DNA of 64,000 nucleotides from JAWXBM01 sp034440115 (GCA_034440115.1 JAWXBM010000080.1:1-64000), one strand, 5' to 3'; counted from the stretch's first letter, positions 35,319-43,599 are shown. Translations and numbers: made by a program. Notes: generated by a model from the sequence alone, not told the origin.

Positions 35319-36008
35319 TTGCACACCACCAGCCCGTCAGGCGCGATTTTCGCTTCCATAGACCGCGCTCGCGGTTTGCTGCAGGACCGCGGCGAAGAGC
35401 TGCTCGGCAATGCCATTCGTATAGCAGAAGAGGCGCGTCGGCGATTCCGTCAAGTGCCCGGTTTGGGTGTTGTTGGCCACGAAATTGCCGAACGCTCACC
35501 GAGCTTTTTGATGCACGACCCCACCAAAATTGTTTTGACCTTGTTCGGTACCGGCGCTGATGGTCATCGGGTAGCTGACGTGTTGGAACAGCGCGGCATT
35601 CACCTGGAGTTCGCTGATCGCGATACTTTTTGCCCGGTGATCACCCTTGGCGATACTGATCAAACCGGAGATCGTCTGGTTACAGAAGTCATCCGCGCCA
35701 TTGAAGAGCATCGTGGTGAGCCTCGACCCTTGGTGCCCATCTCGGCCTGGACTGTTGAGCCCGACACGGCGATGTCACCCCGTGAGGCGTTTTTCTCTGA
35801 TCATGAGCGAGTGTCGGCAGAACAGGCCATCGGCCGCATTGCTGCCGAAATGATTGTTCCCTATCCACCGGGAGTACCCGCAATTGCGCCGGGTGAACGC
35901 ATTCAGGCGAAGTTGCTCAAGGCATTGCAGGATGAAGCCGCCAGCGGCACTCGAATTGCCTACTGTGGTGATCCCTTGCTGCGTAGCATACTGGTCGTCA
36001 ACAAGTGA
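35319..36008 (+). CDS. Orn/Lys/Arg decarboxylase-type PLP enzyme, C-terminal part
   Basis: About 230 codons in the frame +1 to 34583-35314; the open frame already begins at 35313 (EGL). They complete the decarboxylase: HTTSPSGAIFASIDRARGLL (the phosphate-side loop TTSPS), VLTLFGTGADGHRVADVL, and a C-terminal domain with EMIVPYPPGVPAIAPGE (about 25 residues before the end of the fold), the signature of these decarboxylases. The TTG at 35319 is not a convincing start and no ribosome site precedes it, so it is probably not made alone. No inactivating mutation other than the shift is seen, so the reading frame has stayed under selection or the lesion is recent. Confidence 0.8.
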   Translation: MHTTSPSGAIFASIDRARGLLQDRGEELLGNAIRIAEEARRRFRQVPGLGVVGHEIAERSPSFLMHDPTKIVLTLFGTGADGHRVADVLEQRGIHLEFADRDTFCPVITLGDTDQTGDRLVTEVIRAIEEHRGEPRPLVPISAWTVEPDTAMSPREAFFSDHERVSAEQAIGRIAAEMIVPYPPGVPAIAPGERIQAKLLKALQDEAASGTRIAYCGDPLLRSILVVNK

Positions 36009-36010
36009 AT

Positions 36011-36037
36011 GGTCGCGCGCAAGGCGCGCTCCTACAG
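36011..36037 (-). repeat. REP-type palindrome
   Basis: ggtcgcgcgc-aag-gcgcgctcctacag, the reverse orientation of the GTAGGAGCGCGC element. It lies 2 bp after the decarboxylase stop, between convergent genes. Confidence 0.8.
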
Positions 36038-36066
36038 GCCTACCAGAGAGCCCCTGACCCCAGCAG

Positions 36067-37062
36067 CTAGAGCGTTAGCACCAGCTTGCCCACATGCTTT
36101 GACGATTCCATCAAAGCATGAGCCTCGCTGGCATCTGCCAGCGCAAAAGTCCTGAAGATCACGGGTTTGATTTTGCCCTGTTCTATGAGTGGCCAGATGT
36201 GCTCGCGCAAATCAGAGGCAACTGCGGCTTTGAACTCATTGGTGCGTGGGCGCAAAGTGGATCCAGTGAGTGTCAGTCGTTTGAGCATCACTCGCATGAT
36301 GTCCAGTTCGGTTTTGGCGCCGCGCTGTGACGCTATGAACACCAGACGGCCCAGTTCAGCCAGGCAGCGGATATTTTTCGGCACATAGTCACCGCCCACC
36401 ATATCCAGAATGACGTCAACGCCTTTGTTATTGGTTGCAGACAGGACTTCCTGCTCAAAATCCTGCTTGCGGTAATTGATGGCTACATCGGCGCCGAGTT
36501 CAATACAGGCCGCACATTTGTCATCGCTGCCAGCGGTTATGATCACGCGGCTACCCATAGCTTTTGCCATCTGGATCGCGCTGACGCCGATACCGGACGA
36601 GCCACCGTGGACCAGCAGGGTTTCGCCGGGCTGCAATCCACCACGATCAAAGACATTGGTCCAGACGGTAAAAAAGGTTTCTGGTAAGGAGGCAGCCTCA
36701 ACCAGGCTTAAGCCCTGAGGTATGGCCAAAGCCTGGCCTTCCGGCACCACGCAATATTCGGCGTAGCCACCGCCATGAGTGAGTGCGCATACCGCATCGC
36801 CGTTGTTCCAGCGGATGGCTTGTGGGCCGCTGGCAACCACTTCACCGGCAATTTCCAGGCCGGGTAAATCAGACGCATTCGGCGGCACCGGGTAAAGTCC
36901 TTTGCGCTGCAGGATATCGGGTCGATTGACTCCGGCAGCGGCAACCCGCACCAGAATTTCGCCGCGTTGCGGAGTGGGCAGAGGTCGCTCGGTTGCGAGC
37001 AATACTTCTGGCCCGCCGGGCTGCGATATTTCAACGGCGCGCATTTTTTCGGGAAGACTCAT
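36067..37062 (-). CDS. NAD(P)H:quinone oxidoreductase, zinc-free MDR family (PIG3-like)
   Basis: Protein of 331 residues of the medium-chain dehydrogenase superfamily. N-terminal catalytic domain: MRAVEISQPGGPEVL, GVNRPDILQRKGLYP; nucleotide domain: LLVHGGSSGIGVSAIQMAKAMG (about residue 145) and VILDMVGGDY (about 215). The zinc-binding Cys/His set of alcohol dehydrogenases is absent. PIG3-type enzymes reduce quinones with NADPH. No operon partner is evident. Confidence 0.88.
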   Translation of the reverse strand: MSLPEKMRAVEISQPGGPEVLLATERPLPTPQRGEILVRVAAAGVNRPDILQRKGLYPVPPNASDLPGLEIAGEVVASGPQAIRWNNGDAVCALTHGGGYAEYCVVPEGQALAIPQGLSLVEAASLPETFFTVWTNVFDRGGLQPGETLLVHGGSSGIGVSAIQMAKAMGSRVIITAGSDDKCAACIELGADVAINYRKQDFEQEVLSATNNKGVDVILDMVGGDYVPKNIRCLAELGRLVFIASQRGAKTELDIMRVMLKRLTLTGSTLRPRTNEFKAAVASDLREHIWPLIEQGKIKPVIFRTFALADASEAHALMESSKHVGKLVLTL

Positions 37063-37259
37063 GTTGTTTCAGTTCCTGTGGGTGCAAGTGAGTTTAGCGC
37101 ATTCAACTGATTATTAGCAGGCAATTGAAAAGGCAAAATGACATCGTAATTGCCAGCATTTGTCTTGAATATTGGTGCATGTTGGATTGCGATCTGAGTG
37201 TTTCCCCGTTCGTTCTGCGTTCCTACAGATAGCCAGCCCATGCAGTATCGCAGTTGAAG

Positions 37260-37605
37260 TCAATCTGGATGCCAATGGCGCAACGGCTAATGCTGACAGC
37301 AGAACATCAGTACCGGTTGGAACAATAGGCCCGCGATCGGTGTTTGAACAAGGTGTTGCGCATGAATTGTGCACCGGCGTTGACCCCAATGGCAGTAATG
37401 CCGACATGGATATTGTTTTCGGCTCCGCCTACTTTCATGGGCTGATGGGCAGGGCAATCCGCCGGCTGAATTTTATTCGGCTTTCGACCGTTGGATGTTG
37501 CCGGGGTTGTATCGCTATTACATCTCCGATTTGGACATTGCTGTGTTGCGGGATGTTGGCCTGCCTTTGAGCGATGTCCTGTTCAAGGACGGATTCGAAG
37601 ATTAG
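37260..37605 (+). pseudogene. Decayed secreted protein with C-terminal DGFE tail
   Basis: Fills most of the 560-bp space 37063-37622. One frame reads VEVNLDANGATANADS…VFEQGVAHELCTGVDPNGSNADMDIVFG; another, overlapping, reads SWADGQGNPPAEFYSAFDRW and then YRYYISDLDIAVLRDVGLPL, VLFKDGFED and stop (37603-37605). The pattern 'ISDLDIA-LRDIG-P' followed by a short IF/VFxDGFE tail is what I know from the ends of secreted metalloprotease-like proteins in Xanthomonadales-type genomes. The two parts are in different frames near 37430 and far too short for an intact protein, so a deletion and frameshift are likely. Family assignment is tentative. Confidence 0.55.
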
Positions 37606-37622
37606 TAGTCAGAACTCCCTTC

Positions 37623-39095
37623 TCAAGAGCGGGGCGTCAAATTCTCAATCACGGGGCGAGTCCATTCCGAACGGGCCGACACGCGCTCATGCTCATGGAG
37701 GGCAGTGGCCTGATTTGCGGATGATATCTTCCTCTGCAACGACAGGATTTCCTTCAGTTCCGCCACATCGGCCCGCTGAGCTTCGAGTTCCCAAATGACT
37801 TCGTTGATCCGGTTGATTGATCGATGGTGCGCAAGGACGAACGCTCTTCCCTGGCGGCCGATGCTCGCTCGCTCCTGATCTGGCGGCCCGACCATATCGT
37901 CGGCCACGCCATAGGCAGTGGGAAGAATGGGCAGGCCCTTGTAATCGACCGTTTGGTTGGTTCGCCGGTCAACACAGCTTCGCTGGAAATAGGCCGCCCA
38001 CCCGAAGTCATCGCGATCATAAACCAGGTTCGGGTTGTCATCGAAATCCAACATTATTGTTTTGTGCTCATATTTGTCCTTGATAGGCCGAAATTCGGTA
38101 TGGAATGGACAGTGATCAACCAGATGATTCTGGCAAAACACCACGTAATCGGCAGATTCCGGATCATCAACCAGGCTCACTTTTGGGTGGGCATTCAGCC
38201 CTTCATGAGTCAGTCGGACCTCGTTGCTCTTCGATTCGATATGGTTGAAAATCGGAAAGTAGACCTTGTAGTTGGCATCCAGGGCGTCGTTTTCGGCAGT
38301 CACTTTCCACAGTTGTCCATGCTCCATGTGCTGCCACAGCCGCTGGATCTTATCCAGGGGAAAGTGCTGCAACCTTACATAGGGTGCATTGCTGCGCCGG
38401 ATTCGGCTCTTGATTTCCGCAACCGACTCCTGCGGCAATACCGTAAGGCTGAAATCGGGCAAGTATTCGTATTGGGAAAACATCAAGCCCATGGACACGT
38501 CATCGACAATGTCGTAGCGGATATGGTCTTTGCGTTGCAGCAGGCTCTGCACCTCATCAGCGCTGAGAAAGTAACCTGCGCCACTGATGAAAGTGTTGCC
38601 CGGGTACCCATCCAACTCTGACAGGGACTTAATGCTTTTATTCGGCCCGATGCTCCCGCTCGCGACCAGCGTTTGTCTCAAGGCATCGTGCCAGGCAGCG
38701 CCGCCGGAATAAACCAGGTTCGCTTTGTCCTGCACGAATTGGTCAAAATAAGGCAACCTGAGCATACTGCTCAGGTTGGTCCTGAAATAGACATCGTACC
38801 GGCCCTGCAGCAGTTCGAATGCATACACCGTTTTGCTCAAAATTCCTGGAATAATCGAGGTATGGAATCGCGGGTCGCAGAGCGTCCCGGGGTCGGAGAG
38901 AGGGTCTTGAATGATGTGGTCCCGAAGGTCGCTGAACAGCCCAAGGTCCGTGCCGTTTTCAAACAGCAGAAAAACATCTATATGCGGCCTGGTGAGCTTG
39001 AGATATCGTATGAGCTCAGTCCAGTAGGTCTTGATGTAGTGAACGTAAACTGGCTGATTGGTGGCTGCGATCACCAGTATGGCGATGCTCTTCAT
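37623..39095 (-). CDS. Glycosyltransferase-like protein, possibly two-domain
   Basis: Protein of 490 residues, no signal peptide. The N-terminal half (1-230) looks like a nucleotide-sugar glycosyltransferase: IAILVIAATNQPVYVHYIKT, YFRTNLSSMLRLP, LVYSGGAAWHDA, and FISGAGYFLSADEVQSLL with DIVDDVSMGL, comparable to the G-x-GY-x-S…EDV block of galactosyltransferase-like enzymes. The second half (280-430; NHIESKSNEVRLTHEGLNAHP, SADYVVFCQNHLVDHCPFH, IMLDFDDNPNL) resembles exostosin-type domains. A short coiled coil (440-465) closes it. It stands alone among decayed fragments and REP elements, so recent acquisition is plausible. The acceptor is unknown. Confidence 0.55.
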   Translation of the reverse strand: MKSIAILVIAATNQPVYVHYIKTYWTELIRYLKLTRPHIDVFLLFENGTDLGLFSDLRDHIIQDPLSDPGTLCDPRFHTSIIPGILSKTVYAFELLQGRYDVYFRTNLSSMLRLPYFDQFVQDKANLVYSGGAAWHDALRQTLVASGSIGPNKSIKSLSELDGYPGNTFISGAGYFLSADEVQSLLQRKDHIRYDIVDDVSMGLMFSQYEYLPDFSLTVLPQESVAEIKSRIRRSNAPYVRLQHFPLDKIQRLWQHMEHGQLWKVTAENDALDANYKVYFPIFNHIESKSNEVRLTHEGLNAHPKVSLVDDPESADYVVFCQNHLVDHCPFHTEFRPIKDKYEHKTIMLDFDDNPNLVYDRDDFGWAAYFQRSCVDRRTNQTVDYKGLPILPTAYGVADDMVGPPDQERASIGRQGRAFVLAHHRSINRINEVIWELEAQRADVAELKEILSLQRKISSANQATALHEHERVSARSEWTRPVIENLTPRS

Positions 39096-39247
39096 GGCTT
39101 AAATTGTGCAGGGTGAATTCTGCTTGAACGCCTGGCAATCGCTCTGATCCGGACGGTCAAAGCGACAGGCGCAATGGTGATAACGATAGCAGTTGATATC
39201 ACGTGGGTCCCCCGGCCTTGGTATCGTGGCGAATGACAGGCTTCTGG

Positions 39248-40588
39248 TTAGAGAATGTAGCGGCTCAGGTCTTCATTGCCCGCCAGTGCTTCCAGGTGCT
39301 GATCTACATAGGCAGAATCGATGCTGTAGCTCTCGCCAGATTTATCCGGTGCTTCGTAGGAAATCACGTCCAGCAAACGTTCCAGCACAGTATGCAAGCG
39401 TCGGGCGCCGATGTTTTCAGTGCTTTCATTCACTTGATAGGCGATTTCGGCAATGCGCTTCACACCGCCTTCAGTAAAATCCAGTTTGACGCCTTCGGTG
39501 TCCATCAGTGCGGTGTATTGCTTTGTCAGCGAAGCATGCGGCTCGGTGAGAATGCGCACGAAGTCGCCAACCTCCAGGGCACGCAGTTCTACACGTATGG
39601 GTAAACGCCCCTGCAATTCAGGAATCAAATCGGAAGGCTTGGCCAAGTGAAACGCGCCTGAGGCGATAAACAACATGTGGTCGGTTTTCACCATGCCGTA
39701 ACGGGTAGAGACCGTACAGCCTTCCACCAACGGCAACAGGTCGCGCTGCACACCTTCGCGGGACACGTCGGCGCCAGAAAACTCGCCTCGCTTGGTGACC
39801 TTGTCCAACTCGTCGATAAACACGATGCCGTTTTGCTCGGCATTGAACAGCGCCTGCTGCTTGATCTCGTCATCGTTGATCATGCGCGCAGCTTCGTCAT
39901 CCACCAGAATCGGTAAAGCGTCTTTGATTTTCATCTTGCGCTTCCGGGTTTTCTGGCCGCCCATGTTCTGGAACATCCCTTGCAACTGGCTGGCCATTTC
40001 TTCCATGCCGGGAGGGGTCATGATTTCCACGCCCGACTGTGAAGCTACGTCGAACTCGATTTCTTTATCGTCCAGTTCACCATGCACCAGTTTCTGACGC
40101 ATTTTTGCGTGTGTGCGCTGCAGGGACTCGTCCTCTTCAGTTGGTTCGTTGGCAAAAGCTACACTGTTGCTGCGTTTGGGCAGCAGGGCATCCAGTACCC
40201 GGTCATAGGCGGCATCCTGTGCCCGTGAGCGGACTTTGCCCATGGCTTGTTCGCGCATCATCTTCACCGAAGAATCCACCAGGTCACGAATGATAGATTC
40301 AACATCCTTGCCCACATAACCCACTTCGGTGAACTTGGTGGCCTCCACCTTGATAAACGGGGCATTGGCCAGGTGTGCCAGACGCCGGGCGATCTCGGTT
40401 TTGCCCACGCCGGTTGGTCCTATCATCAGAATGTTTTTTGGCGTGATTTCGCCGCGCAGGTCTTCGCTGACCTGCATACGGCGCCAGCGATTACGCAGGG
40501 CGATGGCAACAGCGCGCTTGGCATCGGACTGGCCGATGATGTGCCGGTCCAGTTCCTGGACGATTTCACGAGGGGTCATTTGTGACAT
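39248..40588 (-). CDS. hslU: HslU, ATPase subunit of the HslVU protease
   Basis: Protein of 446 residues, the AAA+ unfoldase that feeds HslV. Start MSQMTPREIVQELDRHIIGQ; Walker A GPTGVGKTEIARR (about residue 58); the pore motif GYVG in TEVGYVGKD; Walker B VFIDELDK (about 257); sensor region and the C-terminal EDLSRYIL tail that inserts into HslV. Length matches the family. Usual hslV-hslU order, here separated by 94 bp holding two REP elements instead of the normal few bases. Confidence 0.97.
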   Translation of the reverse strand: MSQMTPREIVQELDRHIIGQSDAKRAVAIALRNRWRRMQVSEDLRGEITPKNILMIGPTGVGKTEIARRLAHLANAPFIKVEATKFTEVGYVGKDVESIIRDLVDSSVKMMREQAMGKVRSRAQDAAYDRVLDALLPKRSNSVAFANEPTEEDESLQRTHAKMRQKLVHGELDDKEIEFDVASQSGVEIMTPPGMEEMASQLQGMFQNMGGQKTRKRKMKIKDALPILVDDEAARMINDDEIKQQALFNAEQNGIVFIDELDKVTKRGEFSGADVSREGVQRDLLPLVEGCTVSTRYGMVKTDHMLFIASGAFHLAKPSDLIPELQGRLPIRVELRALEVGDFVRILTEPHASLTKQYTALMDTEGVKLDFTEGGVKRIAEIAYQVNESTENIGARRLHTVLERLLDVISYEAPDKSGESYSIDSAYVDQHLEALAGNEDLSRYIL

Positions 40589-40620
40589 GTTTCGATTATT
40601 CCAAATTGAGCTGTCGGGTT

Positions 40621-40687
40621 ATGTAGGAGGCCGCTTTGCAACCGACCCAAATGTGGTCATCAATTGCGCGCGAGGCGCGCTCCTACA
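40621..40687. repeat. Paired REP palindromes between hslV and hslU
   Basis: atgtaggaggccgctttgc (40621-40639) and the facing ttgcgcgcgaggcgcgctcctacaat (about 40664-40687). The right-hand one overlaps the last five bases of hslV. A REP pair inside a two-gene operon may lower hslU expression relative to hslV or stabilise hslV mRNA. Confidence 0.85.
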
Positions 40688-41228
40688 ATTTTGTTTCCAA
40701 TGTTTCAATGGTGATGAAATTGTTGGTGTAAATACAGATACTGGCAGCCGTTTCCAATGCGTGGCGGGCGATGGTTTCAGCATCCAAGTCAGTGTGTTTG
40801 AGCAAGGCCAGAGCCGCTGCCTGGGCAAATGGCCCGCCGGAACCGATGGCAATCAATCCTTGTTCCGGTTCAATTACATCACCATTGCCTGAAATCAGCA
40901 GGGAATCTTTGGCATCGGCAATCGCCAGCAGGGCTTCCAAACGCCGCAACATACGATCGGTGCGCCAGTCTTTGGCCAATTCCACCGCTGAGCGCACCAG
41001 GTGGCCGGAGTGCTTTTCCAGCTTGGCTTCGAAGCGCTCAAACAAAGTGAAAGCATCGGCGGTACCGCCGGCAAATCCGGCAATCACCTGATTGTTGTAC
41101 AGCCGCCGCACTTTGCGTGCATTGGCCTTCATCACAGTATTGCCGAGGGTGACTTGCCCATCGCCTGCCATGACAACCTGATTGCCCCGGCGAACGGAGC
41201 AAATGGTGGTTCCGCGGTACTGTTCCAT
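40683..41228 (-). CDS. hslV: HslV, peptidase subunit of the HslVU protease
   Basis: Protein of 181 residues, a proteasome-beta-like threonine peptidase. After removal of MEQYRG the N-terminal Thr (TTICSVRRGNQ) is the nucleophile. GDGQVTLGNTVMK, AGFAGGTADAFTLF and IGSGGPFAQAAALAL are standard HslV blocks. The six-residue propeptide is a little longer than in E. coli. Forms a dodecamer with HslU hexamers. Confidence 0.97.
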   Translation of the reverse strand: MEQYRGTTICSVRRGNQVVMAGDGQVTLGNTVMKANARKVRRLYNNQVIAGFAGGTADAFTLFERFEAKLEKHSGHLVRSAVELAKDWRTDRMLRRLEALLAIADAKDSLLISGNGDVIEPEQGLIAIGSGGPFAQAAALALLKHTDLDAETIARHALETAASICIYTNNFITIETLETKL

Positions 41229-41428
41229 ATATTTCCTTTACTGTTAGCCTCAAAGCGGCTGTGTACAGGCAGCGCATCGTGGCAATAATGACTTGATCAG
41301 GAGAAAATTTGGGGACGTAGCCTGTCGATTGCAAGCATAAGCGATGGTAAGGCGTGACCTCCGGGCCAGGTGAAGTCATTGGAGAAAGTGCTAGTCTTTA
41401 CGCAGCCTTCTGAATCCGGGGATCGGTC

Positions 41429-41608
41429 ATGCCCGATGCTGCCACTAAAGCCACTACAAAAGCCGACATTAATCTGCCAGAGAAATTCAAGCTGTTCAAT
41501 TACCTGTGGTCTCCTCACGTGATTGCAGAGCTGAACGATTGCCAGGTTAAACTGGCACGGATCGATGGCGAGTTTATCTGGCACGACCATCCAGGATATT
41601 TGGGGTGA
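41429..41608 (+). pseudogene. Truncated cupin-domain protein
   Basis: An open frame of 59 codons from ATG 41429 reads DINLPEKFKLFNYLWSPHVI, AELNDCQVKLARIDGEFIWH and DHPGYLG. This matches the N-terminal third of a common small cupin family (…YWSPKVIAELNDYQFKL-K--GEFVWHKH), but stops right after the first metal-ligand His of the G-E-x-W-H-x-H motif. The stop (TGA 41606-41608) comes from the inserted GGGGTCAGAGTA palindrome, so the rest of the barrel is lost. Confidence 0.7.
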
Positions 41609-41750
41609 TATTTGGGGTCAGAGTAAAAATTTCTCAGAGGGTGGCCGAAGAGTTTTTACTCTGACCCTAAATATCTCCTCTGACCCCAAATATTTTTTTT
41701 GACCCCAAATATTTACCCCAAATATTTTTTCAAATATTTCTTGCTCGACT
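41601..41750. repeat. GGGGTCAGAGTAAA inverted-repeat element with decayed copies
   Basis: ggggtcagagtaaaaat (41614-41630) faces tttttactctgaccct (about 41654-41669). Then follow shorter copies: ctctgaccccaaatatttt, ttgaccccaaatattta, ccccaaatatttttt, caaatatttc. The same core occurs at 53522-53606. Such palindromes flank IS200-like REP-associated transposase genes in other gammaproteobacteria; no transposase is present here, so it looks non-autonomous. Confidence 0.75.
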
Positions 41751-41761
41751 GACAGAGCTAT

Positions 41762-41790
41762 CCGATGGGATAGAATAGCCCATCGGTTTT
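41762..41790 (+). promoter_or_regulatory. Palindromic site before the halogenase gene
   Basis: ccgatggg-atagaatag-cccatcgg is a perfect 8-bp inverted repeat with a 9-base loop, followed by TTTT, 15 bp upstream of the ATG. The loop contains TAGAAT, a possible -10 box, so it could be an operator on the promoter; as RNA it could be an attenuator hairpin. Confidence 0.55.
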
Positions 41791-41805
41791 GTCAGGAGCT
41801 TTAGG

Positions 41806-43314
41806 ATGTCTACACCCCTCAAGAGCGTCGTCATCCTGGGTGGCGGTTCAGCAGGGTTTCTTTCCGCGCTGACTTTTAAAGCGGTGCTGCCCCACCTTGA
41901 AGTTACAGTGCTGCATTCCTCTGGCATCCCCGTTATCGGTGTGGGTGAATCCACCACCCGAGCGTTACCGAATTTCCTGCATAACACTCTGGGTTTGGAT
42001 CGATCATCGTTTTACCGCGAGGTGCGGCCCATCTGGAAGGTAGGGCAGCGGTTGGATTGGGGTGCCAAAGACCGCTCGCACTTCAATTATCCCTTTGATG
42101 GCTTTCTGACCAACAAGCGGCCCGAGCTGCGTATGGTCAATATGCACTATTGCCTGCATGACATGAGCGATGCCGGCTTGTGTTACAGCCAGATGGACCA
42201 GTTGCGATCACCGGTTTTCGTGGATTCTTCGGGGCGCGTAACCATGCGTGAGCGATTTGGCTATCACATCGAAAACAAGCGCTTTCTCGGTTTTCTGGAG
42301 AGAACCGCAGCGAAGCGTGGCATTCACATCATCGATGGCCAGGTGCAGGAAGTCATGCGTGCAGAAAATGGCGACATCGCTGCACTCAGCCTTAAACATG
42401 GCTCCACTGTAGCCGCTGATTTGTATGTGGATTGCTCCGGGTTCCGCTCGTTGCTTTTGGGAGAAACTCTGGGCGTAAAAAGGGTCAGCTATGGCGACAA
42501 CCTGTTCGTGGACTCAGCAGCAGTGGGTTCCTGGAAACGCGACACGCCCATCATTCCCTACACCAAGGCCAACACCATGGAGCATGGCTGGTGCTGGAAT
42601 ATCGAATTCACCGAACACATCACGCGCGGCTACGTATTCTCCTCGCAATTCTGTTCCGACGAAGAGGCGATTCGGGAGCTGAAAGCAAAGAACCCCAAGC
42701 TGGGTGACGACATCCGCATCATCCGCTTCCCTTCGGGCCGTTTCGAGAATTTCTGGGTGCGCAACGTGATTGCCATTGGCAATTCATCCGGTTTTGTCGA
42801 GCCGCTGGAAGCCACTGCCCTGCAATTGATCGTAGAGCAATTGCGCTTTGTCACCAAGGCCTTGCAGGACAGTGAAGGCGATCCACCCCAGGCCATGATC
42901 GACTTTGAAAATTACCGCTACCGTGAGCGCTGGGATGATGTGCGGGATTTCCTGGCGCTGCATTACCGCTACAACCACCAGAGCGATTCGCCCTTCTGGC
43001 AACATTGCCGCGCCGAAACCAAGCTCGGTAAAGCGCAGGAGTTTGTGGATTACTACGTCAAAGCCGGGCCGTCGATACTTTCACTGGGCATGTTTGGTGA
43101 ACGCAGTATTTTTGGCTACGACGGTTACATGAATATGCTTTTGGGTATGAAGGTTCCCACCGAACGTCCACCCAAACTCAGCGATGCTGATATTGCCGGC
43201 TGGAAAAAGCATCAGGGTGAAATCCGCCAGTGGGCGGGCAGTGCTTTAACAGCAGAGAAGGCATTGGAACTGGTGCACAGTCCGGGCTTTAACTGGCAGG
43301 CAGTGCAGATGTGA
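41806..43314 (+). CDS. Flavin-dependent tryptophan halogenase family protein
   Basis: Protein of 502 residues. FAD-binding ILGGGSAGFLSAL (about residues 10-22), conserved GVGESTTRALPNFL, and the halogenase Lys in IWKVGQRLDWG (Lys78), which carries the active halogenating species in PrnA-like enzymes. The WxWxIP motif region reads HGWCWNIEF, so the IP is replaced by IE; LGLEATALQ-type block appears as GNSSGFVEPLEATALQL (about 325-341). Substrate may be tryptophan or another ring. The ATG follows AGGAGCTTT. No flavin reductase or biosynthetic neighbour is present, so it may be a stand-alone enzyme as in many marine gammaproteobacteria. Confidence 0.88.
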   Translation: MSTPLKSVVILGGGSAGFLSALTFKAVLPHLEVTVLHSSGIPVIGVGESTTRALPNFLHNTLGLDRSSFYREVRPIWKVGQRLDWGAKDRSHFNYPFDGFLTNKRPELRMVNMHYCLHDMSDAGLCYSQMDQLRSPVFVDSSGRVTMRERFGYHIENKRFLGFLERTAAKRGIHIIDGQVQEVMRAENGDIAALSLKHGSTVAADLYVDCSGFRSLLLGETLGVKRVSYGDNLFVDSAAVGSWKRDTPIIPYTKANTMEHGWCWNIEFTEHITRGYVFSSQFCSDEEAIRELKAKNPKLGDDIRIIRFPSGRFENFWVRNVIAIGNSSGFVEPLEATALQLIVEQLRFVTKALQDSEGDPPQAMIDFENYRYRERWDDVRDFLALHYRYNHQSDSPFWQHCRAETKLGKAQEFVDYYVKAGPSILSLGMFGERSIFGYDGYMNMLLGMKVPTERPPKLSDADIAGWKKHQGEIRQWAGSALTAEKALELVHSPGFNWQAVQM

Positions 43315-43315
43315 T

Positions 43316-43338
43316 AGGCCACAACGGCCTCCTTTTGG
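43316..43338 (+). terminator. Weak terminator hairpin after the halogenase gene
   Basis: aggcc-acaac-ggcct followed by CCTTTT directly after the halogenase stop codon. Short five-base stem, so efficiency is uncertain. Confidence 0.45.
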
Positions 43339-43524
43339 GTGATAATCTGGCGCTTGGCACTTTAAATAGCGTGAATTCAACTCGAAAGTGCAACTCTACA
43401 AATTTGCTTAGTGGGCAAGCTGCGTTAGCATGTTGAAGTCGCGGCTTAAAGGCCCAGTCTATACAGCATGAAGTTTCGACGCTAAAACGTCAAAACGCCA
43501 TACTCGCTTATGGAGTAAACACCC

Positions 43525-43599
43525 ATGAGCGATCCAACCAAAAGATCCACCATTTATTTCGAAGCGGAAATCCGACAGGCTACTAGTCCTTCGTTTTGA
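43525..43599 (+). pseudogene. Truncated ribbon-helix-helix (CopG-like) antitoxin fragment
   Basis: ATG at 43525 opens MSDPTKRSTIYFEAEIRQAT, the beginning of a family of small CopG-like antitoxins (…KKTTIYFEPELHQALRLKAAET…). The match ends after about 18 residues where the sequence runs into the xerC 3' end, and a stop follows at 43597-43599. The helix-turn part is missing, so it cannot fold as a repressor. A relic of a toxin-antitoxin pair is likely; no toxin fragment is seen. Confidence 0.6.

Noticed and set aside
37824..38621. 265-codon plus-strand frame opposite the glycosyltransferase-like gene
   Set aside because: No recognisable domain; shadow of the minus-strand gene.
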